Origin: Acetobacter farinalis | GTDB taxonomy: Bacteria > Pseudomonadota > Alphaproteobacteria > Acetobacterales > Acetobacteraceae | Length of the DNA: 64,000 nt | Assembly: GCF_011516935.1 (NCBI RefSeq) | Contig: NZ_WOTF01000008.1 | Coordinates: 1 to 64,000 of the forward strand | Reading direction: 5' to 3' | Shown here: positions 45,380 to 54,178 of the stretch, one piece after another | Position numbering within the stretch: position 1 is the first letter of the stretch | How the letters are laid out: each line of letters opens with the position of its first letter | Made by a program: the position numbers and the translations under genes | The notes under the pieces: model-generated | Databases searched by the model: none | What the model saw: the letters and a program-made list of their open reading frames with translations, nothing else | What the model was told of the DNA's origin: nothing

Positions 45380-46332
45380 GGGCGGCGTCCCATCAGCAGG
45401 AGTTGCGGGTTGCGCTCAACATCGCTGGAAAACCCGCGCAGGGAGGCCGCCGCTGCGGCAATATCGCGCAGGGCGGCGTCAAGATTGGCGCGGTCAATGG
45501 AGCGAGGGGAAAGCATGGCCTGAAGCGTATCCAGTGTTTTTGTAGCGGATGCCAGTGTGGCGTGCATGTCCGCACTCCGGCTCGCGAGCTGGTTGGTGCC
45601 GGTTTGCAGGAACTGGTCCATTTTCAGGAGGGTTGTGTCCAGCTTGGCCTGAAGGTCGCGGATGGCATCGGTTGTGGCCTGTGCGGTCTCGTGTGAACGG
45701 TCCGAGAGGGTTTTGATGCTGGCAATCAGCGGCGGGATGTCGGTGTTCATCTTGTCGCTCAGCGTCCTGATGGAGAGCAGGGTTTCATCCGTGTGGCTGG
45801 CTATCTCCTTGACAGGCAACTGGCCCAGCGAGTCCTTCAGGCGCTCTATGGGGGAAAGGCGTGCCGGGATTTCCAGTTCATTCGTAATGCGCGGGTGCAG
45901 GATGGCCGGGACAGATTTGTCAAAATCCAGCTCGATGTTGGACTGACCGGTCACAAAACTCTGGAGGTTGAGTTCCGCCCGCAGCCCATTGGCAATCATC
46001 TGGTGCATGCCAACAGCCTGCTTGCCCCGTTCATCCGGCACGATATGGACCTGCTCCGGGTCCAGTGTGAGTTCAACCGGGATGTAGGCTTTATGGTCCA
46101 GCGGGTCAAAACGCAGGGAAATGCGCTCGACAGAGCCTACCTTCACACCCCGGAAATTCACCGGAGCCCCAACGGAAAGGCCGGTAATGGAGTTCTCGAA
46201 CACCACCACGGCCTCCCGGGAGGAGGAAAACAGGCGCATGTGACCAAAAAAGACGATAACAGCCAGCGCCAGTGCGCCCCCGCCCAGAACAAATGCGCCG
46301 ATCAGGGTTTTGCGGTTTGTGCTTCCAGCCAT
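45376..46332 (-). CDS. MCE/MlaD-family substrate-binding protein
   Basis: A 318-residue protein with an N-terminal membrane anchor (ALIGAFVLGGGALALAVIVFF-like, residues about 8-28), one MCE domain (residues about 38-115, VVFENSITGLSVGAPVNFRGVKVG) and a long alpha-helical C-terminal region (residues about 165-290) likely to be coiled coil. It binds lipid in the periplasm and links to the ATPase/permease pair upstream, which lies 6 bases away. It has only one MCE domain, unlike PqiB at 21.7 kb. Confidence 0.9.
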   Translation of the reverse strand: MAGSTNRKTLIGAFVLGGGALALAVIVFFGHMRLFSSSREAVVVFENSITGLSVGAPVNFRGVKVGSVERISLRFDPLDHKAYIPVELTLDPEQVHIVPDERGKQAVGMHQMIANGLRAELNLQSFVTGQSNIELDFDKSVPAILHPRITNELEIPARLSPIERLKDSLGQLPVKEIASHTDETLLSIRTLSDKMNTDIPPLIASIKTLSDRSHETAQATTDAIRDLQAKLDTTLLKMDQFLQTGTNQLASRSADMHATLASATKTLDTLQAMLSPRSIDRANLDAALRDIAAAAASLRGFSSDVERNPQLLLMGRRP

Positions 46333-46338
46333 GAACGT

Positions 46339-47121
46339 TCAGCCCTTTGTCTGATCTGTCGGGGGAAGGTCTGCCTCGCGCTTCATGAAGGCCACGACTT
46401 CCGGAATGGTGCAGTGGTCCCGCAAGTCCCGAGGGGAACCATGTGCAATGGGTGTGTGGGTTATTGCATCCAGAAAAATGCCATCATCCGCAATGGCAAA
46501 CAGGCTTGGCAGTTCGTGGCTGACAATCACGATGGTCGCCCCCAGCCCGTCCCGCAGGGTCAGGATCAGGTCATCCAGCCGGGCGGAGGTAATGGGGTCC
46601 AGCCCGGCGGAGGGTTCATCCAGAAACAGGATATCCGGGTTCAGCGCAATGGCGCGGGCCAGCCCCGCGCGCTTGCGCATGCCGCCCGAAATTTCAGAGG
46701 GCATCAGGTCAATCGCCTGTTCCATGCCCACAAAACCGAGCTTGAGGTCAACCAGACGGCGGATGTCATCGGCCGGCAGGGAGGTAAGCATTTCCATGGG
46801 CAGGGCCACGTTTTCCCCCACTGTCATGGAACTCCACAGGGCCGCACTCTGGAACAGCACGCCAAAATGCAGGTTGATATCCCTGCGCCGCAGCCCGCTT
46901 TGTGCCCAGTAGTCTTCCTGCCCTACCAGAATCTGGCCCGCAGTGGGGCGGAGAAGGCCGATCATGCTTTTCAGAAGAGTGCTCTTCCCGCAGCCGGAGC
47001 CGCCCATGATCGCAAAGATCGACCCGCGCTTCAGGTCAAACGACACACCTTGCTGAATGACCTTCGGACCAAAGGAGAGGCGCAGGTCCCGCACGGAGAT
47101 AAGGGTGTCTGCCTGGCTCAT
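46339..47121 (-). CDS. Lipid ABC transporter ATP-binding protein (MlaF-like)
   Basis: A 260-residue ATPase with MGGSGCGKSTLLKSM (Walker A), EISGGMRKRAGLARAIALNP (signature, the GGM-x-KR variant typical of MCE-associated ATPases) and ILFLDEPSAGLDP (Walker B). ATG 47121 gives the normal N-terminus (MSQADTLISVRDLRLSFG); the frame extends upstream into the permease gene. It begins one base past the permease stop, so coupling is likely. Confidence 0.93.
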   Translation of the reverse strand: MSQADTLISVRDLRLSFGPKVIQQGVSFDLKRGSIFAIMGGSGCGKSTLLKSMIGLLRPTAGQILVGQEDYWAQSGLRRRDINLHFGVLFQSAALWSSMTVGENVALPMEMLTSLPADDIRRLVDLKLGFVGMEQAIDLMPSEISGGMRKRAGLARAIALNPDILFLDEPSAGLDPITSARLDDLILTLRDGLGATIVIVSHELPSLFAIADDGIFLDAITHTPIAHGSPRDLRDHCTIPEVVAFMKREADLPPTDQTKG

Positions 47122-47122
47122 T

Positions 47123-48307
47123 TCAGATCCCCAGAGTATTGGCGAGAATGGCAAAAATGGCATCCATCGCAATAATTCCCACAATGCCGATCACCACGGC
47201 ACGGGTGGCGGCAATGCCCACATCCGCGGCACTGCGTCCGGCCTTCAGGCCCACACGGCAGGCGGCCAGCCCGATGAAGCAGGCAAAGCAGAAGGATTTG
47301 GTGAGCCCGAAGACAAATTCGTGCAGCGGGACACCATTGAACGTGGTGGTGAGATACCCGATCGGGGAGATGTCCATCATGCTGATGGACACCACAAAAC
47401 CGCCCAGAATGGCGATAAGCGTGCCGTAGATATACAGCAGCGGCATCATCAGCCCGAGCGAGAGAATGGACGGCAGCAGGATGTAGCTGGACACCGGGAT
47501 ACCGAAAACCATCAAGGCATCAATTTCTTCATTGCCCAGCATGGTGGAAATGCGTGCGGCATATGCCCCACCGGTGCGGCCCGCCATGACAATGGCGGTC
47601 ATGATGGCGGCAATCTCGCGCGCGCAGGCAATGCCAACCAGATTGGCAACATAGATTTCGGCCGCAAAACGCCGCAGTTCAACAAGCCCGACAAAGGCCA
47701 GAATGGCCCCCACCAGAAAATTGACCACCCCCACAATCAACAGGGCGGCGGGGCCGGCGTTCCAGATATCGGTCAGCAGATCCTTGGTGCGCATCCCGCT
47801 TCTGCCGGTCAGACTCCGGGCGGCTTCACGCGCTGTCTCCAGCGCGAGTTCCGTCACGGTGCCGGTTTCATCCAGAACGGCGAGGGTTCTGGTGCCGACC
47901 CGCTCCAGCAGCGGCGGGCGTTGGGGTGGGGGTGCCTTGGTGGCCGCGGTAGCGGGCAGCAGGGCCAGCAGCCGCTGTGCCGCCTGAGGCAGGCCTTCAG
48001 GCTCAAAACCCAGGCCAGCGTGTCCTGTGGCCTGCTTTACATCCCACAGGAACGCGACAAGGGCCGAATCCCAGTCGGTCATGCCCTGACAGTCAAAGGT
48101 CAGGGTGCCATGGGCCTGTGCCAGCGCATCCGGCGGGAAGGGAGCCAACCCGCCATTCTGCACAGTCCAGGTACCCGCAAGAACCAGCCGGGGGGCGTCA
48201 GGCTCTCCCTCCAGCGCCCAGACAGGCTTCTGGAAAGGCTGCCCGGCGCTCTGGCCGGCGGTCTGCCCGGCGTTCTGCAGGGCGGCGTGGGAGGCATGCT
48301 CTGTCAT
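47123..48307 (-). CDS. MlaE-family permease with N-terminal STAS domain
   Basis: A 394-residue protein. Residues about 35-100 form a STAS-like fold (RLVLAGTWTVQNG, GTLTFDCQGMTDWDSA), and residues about 150-394 form an MlaE/YrbE permease with five helices, including GRTGGAYAARISTMLGNEEIDALMVFG-type sequence (conserved AxxxxMxxxEExDAL). The open frame reaches 48706, but the upstream part overlaps truB antisense and looks non-coding, so ATG 48307 is chosen; ATG 48334 is the alternative. It heads the operon that ends with the lipoprotein. Confidence 0.88.
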   Translation of the reverse strand: MTEHASHAALQNAGQTAGQSAGQPFQKPVWALEGEPDAPRLVLAGTWTVQNGGLAPFPPDALAQAHGTLTFDCQGMTDWDSALVAFLWDVKQATGHAGLGFEPEGLPQAAQRLLALLPATAATKAPPPQRPPLLERVGTRTLAVLDETGTVTELALETAREAARSLTGRSGMRTKDLLTDIWNAGPAALLIVGVVNFLVGAILAFVGLVELRRFAAEIYVANLVGIACAREIAAIMTAIVMAGRTGGAYAARISTMLGNEEIDALMVFGIPVSSYILLPSILSLGLMMPLLYIYGTLIAILGGFVVSISMMDISPIGYLTTTFNGVPLHEFVFGLTKSFCFACFIGLAACRVGLKAGRSAADVGIAATRAVVIGIVGIIAMDAIFAILANTLGI

Positions 48308-48494
48308 AATATGAGACAACAGTAGGGCAGGCATCCGGACCTGACCAGCCCCGTTATGGGACGGGGTGGGTCTGCTCTGAAGGAAAGGCTGCGTGCGCCC
48401 GCCATTGCGGCGGCGGAGCGGGTCCGCTAGATGCAGCCGGGATTTGCCGGTTTTACGAGGCCGGTCTTGTGATATCTGACAACGGGAGTTCTTC

Positions 48495-49409
48495 ATGCGA
48501 CGCAGACGCGGCCGCCCCCTGGATGGCTGGCTGGTGATCGACAAGCCTTCCGGGGTGACATCCACCCAGATGGTCGGTCGGGCCAAACGGATTTTTGATG
48601 CGCAGAAAGTCGGGCATGGCGGCACGCTGGACCCGCTGGCCACCGGCCTGCTGCCGCTGGCTTTCGGGGCGGCTACAAAAACCGTGCCGTATATTATGGA
48701 TGGCACAAAAATCTACCGCTTCACGCTCCGGCTGGGGGAAGCGCGGGATAGTGACGATGCTGATGGCAACGTGACCGCCGTATCCGATGTCCGCCCGACG
48801 GATGAGGAACTGCGGGCCGCCCTTCCCGCCCTGACGGGGGACATCATGCAGGTGCCACCGGTGTTTTCCGCGCTGAAAGTTGCCGGAGAACGTGCCTATG
48901 ACATGGCGCGTGAAGGCCGCCCGCCGGAACTCCCGCCGCGCCCGGCCCGGGTGGACCGGTTCGAGCTGATCGAACGGCCTGATCGGGATACGGCAATTTT
49001 TGAAGTCGAATCCGGCAAGGGGGTGTACATGCGCGCCCTGGCGCGGGATGTGGCGCTGGCCTGCGGCACCGTGGGGCACATTACGGCCCTGCGCCGCCTG
49101 CGCGTTGGGCCTTTTACGGAGGCGGATGCGATTGTTCTGGACAAAATTGTCCTAAACGACGACAACGCGCATGCCTCACCGGAACTGCTGCGTCCGGTCG
49201 CGACCGCGCTGGCCGACATCCCGGCGGTGGCCCTGACCAGAGACGAAGCAGTGTCCTTGTTGCACGGACAGGCGCTCAGCCTTGTCGATCTGATGGATCG
49301 TCTCCCCCAGATTGATGAGGACGCACCCATCCGGGCCATGGAAGGGGGGCGCGTACTGGGCCTTTGCCGGCGTGAAGACGGCTTCCTGCGCCCTGTGCGG
49401 ATTCTCTAG
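48495..49409 (+). CDS. truB: tRNA pseudouridine-55 synthase
   Basis: A 304-residue enzyme that makes pseudouridine at position 55 in the T-loop of tRNAs. The motif [17 protein letters not shown] holds the catalytic Asp46, and the N-terminal [13 protein letters not shown] is standard. The C-terminal PUA-like part is short. ATG 48495 follows GGAG. It begins the truB-rpsO-pnp cluster, a conserved arrangement. Confidence 0.96.
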   Translation: MRRRRGRPLDGWLVIDKPSGVTSTQMVGRAKRIFDAQKVGHGGTLDPLATGLLPLAFGAATKTVPYIMDGTKIYRFTLRLGEARDSDDADGNVTAVSDVRPTDEELRAALPALTGDIMQVPPVFSALKVAGERAYDMAREGRPPELPPRPARVDRFELIERPDRDTAIFEVESGKGVYMRALARDVALACGTVGHITALRRLRVGPFTEADAIVLDKIVLNDDNAHASPELLRPVATALADIPAVALTRDEAVSLLHGQALSLVDLMDRLPQIDEDAPIRAMEGGRVLGLCRREDGFLRPVRIL

Positions 49410-49434
49410 AACCTTCTTTGTACGGAGACATGTG

Positions 49435-49704
49435 ATGTCGATTACCGCAGAACGCCGCACGGCAGTCATCAGCGAATACCAGACGTCCCCCACGGACACT
49501 GGTTCACCTGAAGTTCAGGTCGCGATCCTGACCGAGCGTATTGTCAACCTGACCGAGCATCTGAAGACCCACGCGAAGGATTTCCATTCCCGCCGTGGCC
49601 TGCTGATTCTCGTTGGCCGTCGTCGCAGCCTGCTCGACTACCTGCGCCGCAAGAGCCAGAGCCGTTATGAAGCGCTGATCGCGCGTCTGGGCCTGCGTCG
49701 CTAA
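49435..49704 (+). CDS. rpsO: 30S ribosomal protein S15
   Basis: An 89-residue ribosomal protein that binds the central domain of 16S rRNA. Typical blocks are visible: [34 protein letters not shown] and [13 protein letters not shown] 49435 gives the exact family length; the open frame extends back into truB. It ends 21 bases before a terminator hairpin. Confidence 0.97.
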   Translation: MSITAERRTAVISEYQTSPTDTGSPEVQVAILTERIVNLTEHLKTHAKDFHSRRGLLILVGRRRSLLDYLRRKSQSRYEALIARLGLRR

Positions 49705-49724
49705 GACCAGCGTTCAAGGTGTGG

Positions 49725-49775
49725 AGGGTGTGGTTGTCGGGTCATTCCGCAAGCCACACCCTTTCCCTTTTTCGG
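49725..49775 (+). terminator. rpsO terminator
   Basis: AGGGTGTGG (49725-49733) pairs with CCACACCCT around a 20-base loop that can itself pair further, then TTTCCCTTTTT. It lies directly after rpsO. Confidence 0.75.
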
Positions 49776-50009
49776 GGCTGTGTGTGATGATAGCTCCACG
49801 CGTAAGGGCCATAACGGTCTTTGCGTATGAAACGTAAACAGCCACAGGTCTGAGTGCGGGATCCTGATCCCGGCGGGCCACGGCGTTTCCGACCACATGG
49901 CGCCTGGGTGGTTTTGCCACCAGTCACCATGCCGTCCGAGGCGCTGTCCGCTCCATCGGTTCTCCCCGCCTGTTCATGTGGCCATGAATGAAATGTAAGG
50001 CAGAACCGT
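49776..50009 (+). promoter_or_regulatory. pnp leader region
   Basis: Untranslated stretch between the rpsO terminator and pnp. It holds small inverted repeats, including GGGATC/GATCCC near 49859 and GGTGG/CCACC near 49907-49922. In E. coli the pnp leader hairpin is an RNase III and PNPase autoregulation site; a similar role here is inference. No gene is seen. Confidence 0.35.
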
Positions 50010-52160
50010 ATGTTCAATTACTACCGTAAAGAAATCGAATGGGGCGGCCGTCCGCTGGTGCTGGAAACGGGCAAGATCGCCCGTCAGGCTGATGGCGCTG
50101 TGGTTGTCACCTATGGTGAAACTGTTGTCCTGTGTACCGCTGTGGGCGCCAAATCGGTCAAGGCCGGGCAGGACTTCTTCCCGCTGACCGTCAACTATCA
50201 GGAAAAAGCCTACGCCGCGGGCAAGATCCCCGGTGGCTTCTTCAAGCGTGAAGGCCGTCCGTCCGAGAACGAGACCCTGGTGTCCCGCCTGATCGACCGC
50301 CCGATCCGTCCGCTGTTCCCCGAAGGGTTCCGTAACGAGGTGCAGGTCATTGCCACCGTGCTGGCGCACGATATGGAAAATGACCCCTCCATTCCGGCTC
50401 TCATCGGTTGCTCCGCAGCGCTGACGCTCTCTGGCATTCCCTTCTTCGGCCCGGTTGGCGCCGCTCGCGTTGGCTTCAAGGATGGTGCATTCATCCTGAA
50501 CCCGACGCTTGAGCAGCTGACCGAAACACAGCTTGATCTGGTTGTTGCCGGCACGGAAGAAGGCGTGCTGATGGTGGAATCCGAAGCGTCTGAACTGTCT
50601 GAAGACGTGATGCTGGAAGCCGTGACCTTTGGCCACAAGGCTTTCCAGCCGGTGATCGAAGCCATTATCTCCCTGGCTGAACACGCCGCGAAATCCCCTT
50701 GGGATCTGCCGGAAGTCTCCAAGGAAGCGCAGAAACTGCGCACCCGCGTTGACAAGATTGGCCGCAAGCTGATTGCGGACGCCTACAAGGAAAAGAAGAA
50801 GCAGGCCCGCTACGAAAAGATCGGCGCGGCCAAGGAAGCGATTCTGGCCAAGCTGGCTGAAGAAGAGCTGGATGTTGATGCCGCCAAGCCGATGCTGAAG
50901 GATCTGGAAGCAGACGTGGTGCGTTCATCCGTGCTCAAGACCGGCACGCGCATTGACGGGCGTGATCTGGTCACGGTGCGTCCGATTGTGTCTGAAGTCG
51001 GTGTGCTGCCGCGCGCTCATGGGTCTTCCCTGTTCACACGTGGTGAAACACAGGCTCTGGTTGTGACCACACTGGGCACGGCGCAGGATGAGCAGGTGAT
51101 TGATGCGCTTCAGGGCGAATATCGCACCAACTTCATGCTGCACTACAACTTCCCTCCCTACTCCGTGGGGGAATGCGGCCGTATCGGCTCTCCGGGCCGT
51201 CGTGAAATCGGGCATGGCAAGCTGGCCTGGCGCGCAATCAACCCGCTGCTGCCTTCCCGTCAGGAATTCCCGTACACCCTGCGTGTGGTGTCTGAAATCA
51301 CGGAAAGCAATGGCTCTTCCTCCATGGCGACCGTATGCGGCACCTCTCTGGCGCTGATGGATGCCGGTGTGCCGCTGAAGCGCCCTGTGGCGGGCATTGC
51401 CATGGGTCTGATCAAGGAAGGTGAAGAGTTCGCCGTTCTGTCCGACATTCTGGGTGATGAAGATCATCTGGGCGACATGGACTTCAAGGTGGCTGGCACC
51501 GAACAGGGCGTGACCGCCCTTCAGATGGATATCAAGATTACCTCCATCACGCCGGAAATCATGAAGATCGCGCTTGCTCAGGCCCGCAATGGCCGCATGC
51601 ACATTCTGGGTGAAATGAGCAAGGCGCTGACGGAAGGCCGTTCAGACGTGTCCTCCACCGCACCGAAAATCACCACCATGACGGTGCCGCGCGAAAAGAT
51701 CCGTGATGTGATCGGGTCCGGCGGTAAAGTTATTCGTGAGATTGTTGAATATTCCGGTGCGAAGGTTGATATCGGGGATGACGGTACAATCACCATCGCG
51801 GCCATGTCTGATGAACAGGCCCAGAAGGCGATTGACCGGATCAACGGGATTGTGGCCGAACCGGAAATTGGCCGCATTTACAACGGTAAGGTTGTAAAAA
51901 CGGCTGATTTCGGCGCGTTTGTGAATTTCATGGGCGCACGGGATGGTCTGGTTCACATTTCCGAACTTGCACAGGGCCGCGTTGGCAAGACGACAGACGT
52001 TGTCAAGCAGGGCGATGAGGTGAAGGTGAAAGTGATCGGGTTTGATGACCGGGGCAAAGTGAAACTGTCCATGCGTGTTGTTGACCAGGAAACTGGGGCT
52101 GATGTCACGGAAGCCGTAGGTGCCCGGCCTGCGCGCGCTCCGCGCCGGGATGCTGAGTAA
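50010..52160 (+). CDS. pnp: Polyribonucleotide nucleotidyltransferase
   Basis: A 716-residue 3'-5' phosphorolytic exoribonuclease of the RNA degradosome. Two RNase PH-like domains (residues about 10-230 and 310-540) are separated by a helical linker. A KH domain ([17 protein letters not shown]) and an S1 domain ([19 protein letters not shown]) follow. A short Arg-rich tail ends the protein. ATG 50010 follows TAAGG. Length is standard. Confidence 0.97.
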   Translation: MFNYYRKEIEWGGRPLVLETGKIARQADGAVVVTYGETVVLCTAVGAKSVKAGQDFFPLTVNYQEKAYAAGKIPGGFFKREGRPSENETLVSRLIDRPIRPLFPEGFRNEVQVIATVLAHDMENDPSIPALIGCSAALTLSGIPFFGPVGAARVGFKDGAFILNPTLEQLTETQLDLVVAGTEEGVLMVESEASELSEDVMLEAVTFGHKAFQPVIEAIISLAEHAAKSPWDLPEVSKEAQKLRTRVDKIGRKLIADAYKEKKKQARYEKIGAAKEAILAKLAEEELDVDAAKPMLKDLEADVVRSSVLKTGTRIDGRDLVTVRPIVSEVGVLPRAHGSSLFTRGETQALVVTTLGTAQDEQVIDALQGEYRTNFMLHYNFPPYSVGECGRIGSPGRREIGHGKLAWRAINPLLPSRQEFPYTLRVVSEITESNGSSSMATVCGTSLALMDAGVPLKRPVAGIAMGLIKEGEEFAVLSDILGDEDHLGDMDFKVAGTEQGVTALQMDIKITSITPEIMKIALAQARNGRMHILGEMSKALTEGRSDVSSTAPKITTMTVPREKIRDVIGSGGKVIREIVEYSGAKVDIGDDGTITIAAMSDEQAQKAIDRINGIVAEPEIGRIYNGKVVKTADFGAFVNFMGARDGLVHISELAQGRVGKTTDVVKQGDEVKVKVIGFDDRGKVKLSMRVVDQETGADVTEAVGARPARAPRRDAE

Positions 52161-52168
52161 GCATCCCC

Positions 52169-52192
52169 CAAGGGGCTCCTGAGCAGGAGCCC
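52169..52192. terminator. Hairpin after pnp
   Basis: A perfect 11-bp stem, AGGGGCTCCTG (52169-52179) and CAGGAGCCCCT (52182-52192), lies just after the pnp stop. There is no U-tract, so it may protect the mRNA end or terminate weakly. Confidence 0.6.
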
Positions 52193-52236
52193 CTGATCAG
52201 AGACCGGCGCTTGCCAGACAATACGATAGGACAGTT

Positions 52237-53655
52237 ATGAAGGCGATCAACACAGTTCGCATGGGGGGCGTGGATGTCCTGCCGCTGGTAGAAGGCGGTA
52301 AGGGTGTTTCCGTTTCGACTGGTGCGTCAGCCGGAGCATGGGCTGCTGCCGGTGGGGCCGGTACGGTCTCCATTGTCAATGCGGACAGTTACGATTCAGC
52401 CGGAAACCCCGTTCCGCAGATCTATCATGGCCGTACCCGCCGGGAGCGGCATGAGGAACTGGTGGACTACGCCATCCGGGGCGGCATTGCACAGGCGCAG
52501 GTCGCGCATGAGATTGCAGGCGGCCGCGGGCGTATCCATGCGAATATCCTGTGGGAAATGGGCTCGGCAGAACGCGTGATTTCCGGCGTGCTGGAAGGGG
52601 CCAAAGGCCTGATCCACGGGCTGACCTGTGGCGCGGGCATGCCCTACCGGCTTTCCCACATTGCTGCGGAGTACGGGGTGTATTACTACCCCATCGTCTC
52701 GTCCGCACGGGCCTTCAATGCCTTGTGGAAGCGTTCTTATAGCAAGACGTCCGAACTTCTGGGCGGCGTGGTGTATGAAGACCCCTGGCGGGCAGGCGGG
52801 CATAACGGCCTGTCCAACACGGAAGATCCGCTTAATCCGGAAGATCCCTACCCCCGCGTGGCGGCTCTGCGCAAACTGATGCGCAGCTTCGGGCTGGATG
52901 AAACTCCCATTATCATGGCGGGTGGCGTCTGGTGGCTGGAAGAGTGGGAAGACTGGCTGGATAATCCGGAACTGGGGCCGATTGTGTTCCAGTTCGGCAC
53001 ACGCCCGCTGCTCACGCAGGAAAGCCCGATTCCGCAGGCCTGGAAAAACCGGCTGCTCACCCTGAAAAAGGGTGATGTCTATCTCAACCGTTTCTCCCCT
53101 ACCGGTTTTTATTCCTCTGCCGTGAATAACAGCTTCATGCAGGAACTGCGTGAGCGTTCCGAGCGGCAGGTTGCCTTCTCACCGGAAGCGCTGGGGGCGC
53201 ATACTGCGTCGTACGGCGTGGGTGCGCGCAAGCGCGAGGTGTTTGTGGCGGCGGAAGACCTCCAGCGCATTCACGGATGGGAAGCGCAGGGCTTTACAGA
53301 AGCCATGCGCACCCCGGACTCCACGCTGATTTTTGTGACACCTGACCGCGCACGCGAGATCATGGCGGACCAGATTGATTGCATGGGCTGTCTTTCCGAA
53401 TGCAAGTTCTCCAACTGGAGCCAGAACGCCCCGAACTATTCCACCGGGCATAAGGCTGATCCGCGCTCCTTCTGCATCCAGAAAACGCTTCAGACCGTGG
53501 CGCACGCCAGCGGGCCGGAAGCGGAGGATGCGATGGACCATAACCTGATGTTCGGCGGCACCAATGCGTGGCGTTTTGCAACAGACCCGTTCTACGCCAA
53601 CGGCTTTGTGCCGACGGTGGGGCAACTGGTTGAACGGATCATGACGGGGCGTTAA
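52237..53655 (+). CDS. Nitronate monooxygenase-like flavoprotein
   Basis: A 472-residue FMN-dependent TIM-barrel protein of the 2-nitropropane dioxygenase/PfaD-like group. The Gly-rich GASAGAWAAAGGAGTVS near residue 30-45 and GLTCGAGMPYRLS near residue 130 are typical phosphate- and flavin-binding stretches. A C-terminal CMGCLSEC (about residue 385) suggests an extra metal or disulphide site. Length exceeds classical nitronate monooxygenases (about 320-350). The substrate is unknown. It is flanked by hairpins and appears monocistronic. Confidence 0.8.
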   Translation: MKAINTVRMGGVDVLPLVEGGKGVSVSTGASAGAWAAAGGAGTVSIVNADSYDSAGNPVPQIYHGRTRRERHEELVDYAIRGGIAQAQVAHEIAGGRGRIHANILWEMGSAERVISGVLEGAKGLIHGLTCGAGMPYRLSHIAAEYGVYYYPIVSSARAFNALWKRSYSKTSELLGGVVYEDPWRAGGHNGLSNTEDPLNPEDPYPRVAALRKLMRSFGLDETPIIMAGGVWWLEEWEDWLDNPELGPIVFQFGTRPLLTQESPIPQAWKNRLLTLKKGDVYLNRFSPTGFYSSAVNNSFMQELRERSERQVAFSPEALGAHTASYGVGARKREVFVAAEDLQRIHGWEAQGFTEAMRTPDSTLIFVTPDRAREIMADQIDCMGCLSECKFSNWSQNAPNYSTGHKADPRSFCIQKTLQTVAHASGPEAEDAMDHNLMFGGTNAWRFATDPFYANGFVPTVGQLVERIMTGR

Positions 53656-53673
53656 ATCCCGCGCCATTGCTTC

Positions 53674-53712
53674 AAAAAAGCCCGCCAGCTTTGTGTCTGG
53701 CGGGCTTTTTTT
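53674..53712. terminator. Strong bidirectional terminator
   Basis: AAAAAAGCCCGCCAG (53674-53688) pairs with CTGGCGGGCTTTTTT from 53697, with A- and T-runs outside. It serves the flavoprotein gene and the facing YqaE-like gene. Confidence 0.92.
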
Positions 53713-53778
53713 GCCTTCGGCTCCGGCACACTGGGCCTTGGCCGAAGGCGGCTTTACCGGGCGGGCCCAGGCCGGGCC

Positions 53779-53964
53779 TTATTGGCCGGCGCGGGCAATC
53801 TTCCTGTCGGTTTCATACTGGCTCAGTGCGTAGACAGACCAGATGGCAGCCGGAATCCAGCCGATAATCGTAATCTGCAAAAACAGGCAGATAAGGCCGG
53901 AGAACGGCCGACCGATGGTGAAGAACTGAAGCCAGGGCAGCAGCAGGGCAAGAAGCAGACGCAT
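53779..53964 (-). CDS. YqaE/Pmp3-family small membrane protein
   Basis: A 61-residue hydrophobic peptide with two helices and the Pmp3/UPF0057 pattern FSGLICLFLQITIIGWIPA followed by IWSVYALSQY. Eukaryotic relatives affect membrane potential and salt tolerance; the bacterial role is unclear. ATG 53964 has GGGAG about 13 bases upstream. It faces the flavoprotein gene across a shared terminator and is divergent from gyrA. Confidence 0.85.
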   Translation of the reverse strand: MRLLLALLLPWLQFFTIGRPFSGLICLFLQITIIGWIPAAIWSVYALSQYETDRKIARAGQ

Positions 53965-54178
53965 GATGATAAGAGACTCCCATGGAGAGGCATGACGCCA
54001 ATACGGGCAGGATGGCGGTCCGGCGTGAGGAAAACAAGCCCGGTGCGCGGCCCTAGGTGCCTCGGCCTTTGTGTGCTAGAACAACATGCAGGGTACACCG
54101 TGCGGTGTGCCCTTACGCGTTTTAAGGCGCGCCCCGCGTTTGGGCAGGGTGCGCGGCCATGAACAAGACGGATGGACC

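Noticed and set aside
48308-48706. Extended N-terminus of the MlaE-like permease
   Set aside because: It is antisense to truB and lacks permease or STAS features.
49983-49997. Four-codon frame (M-N-E-M) before pnp
   Set aside because: Too short and without a ribosome site of its own; probably chance ATGs.
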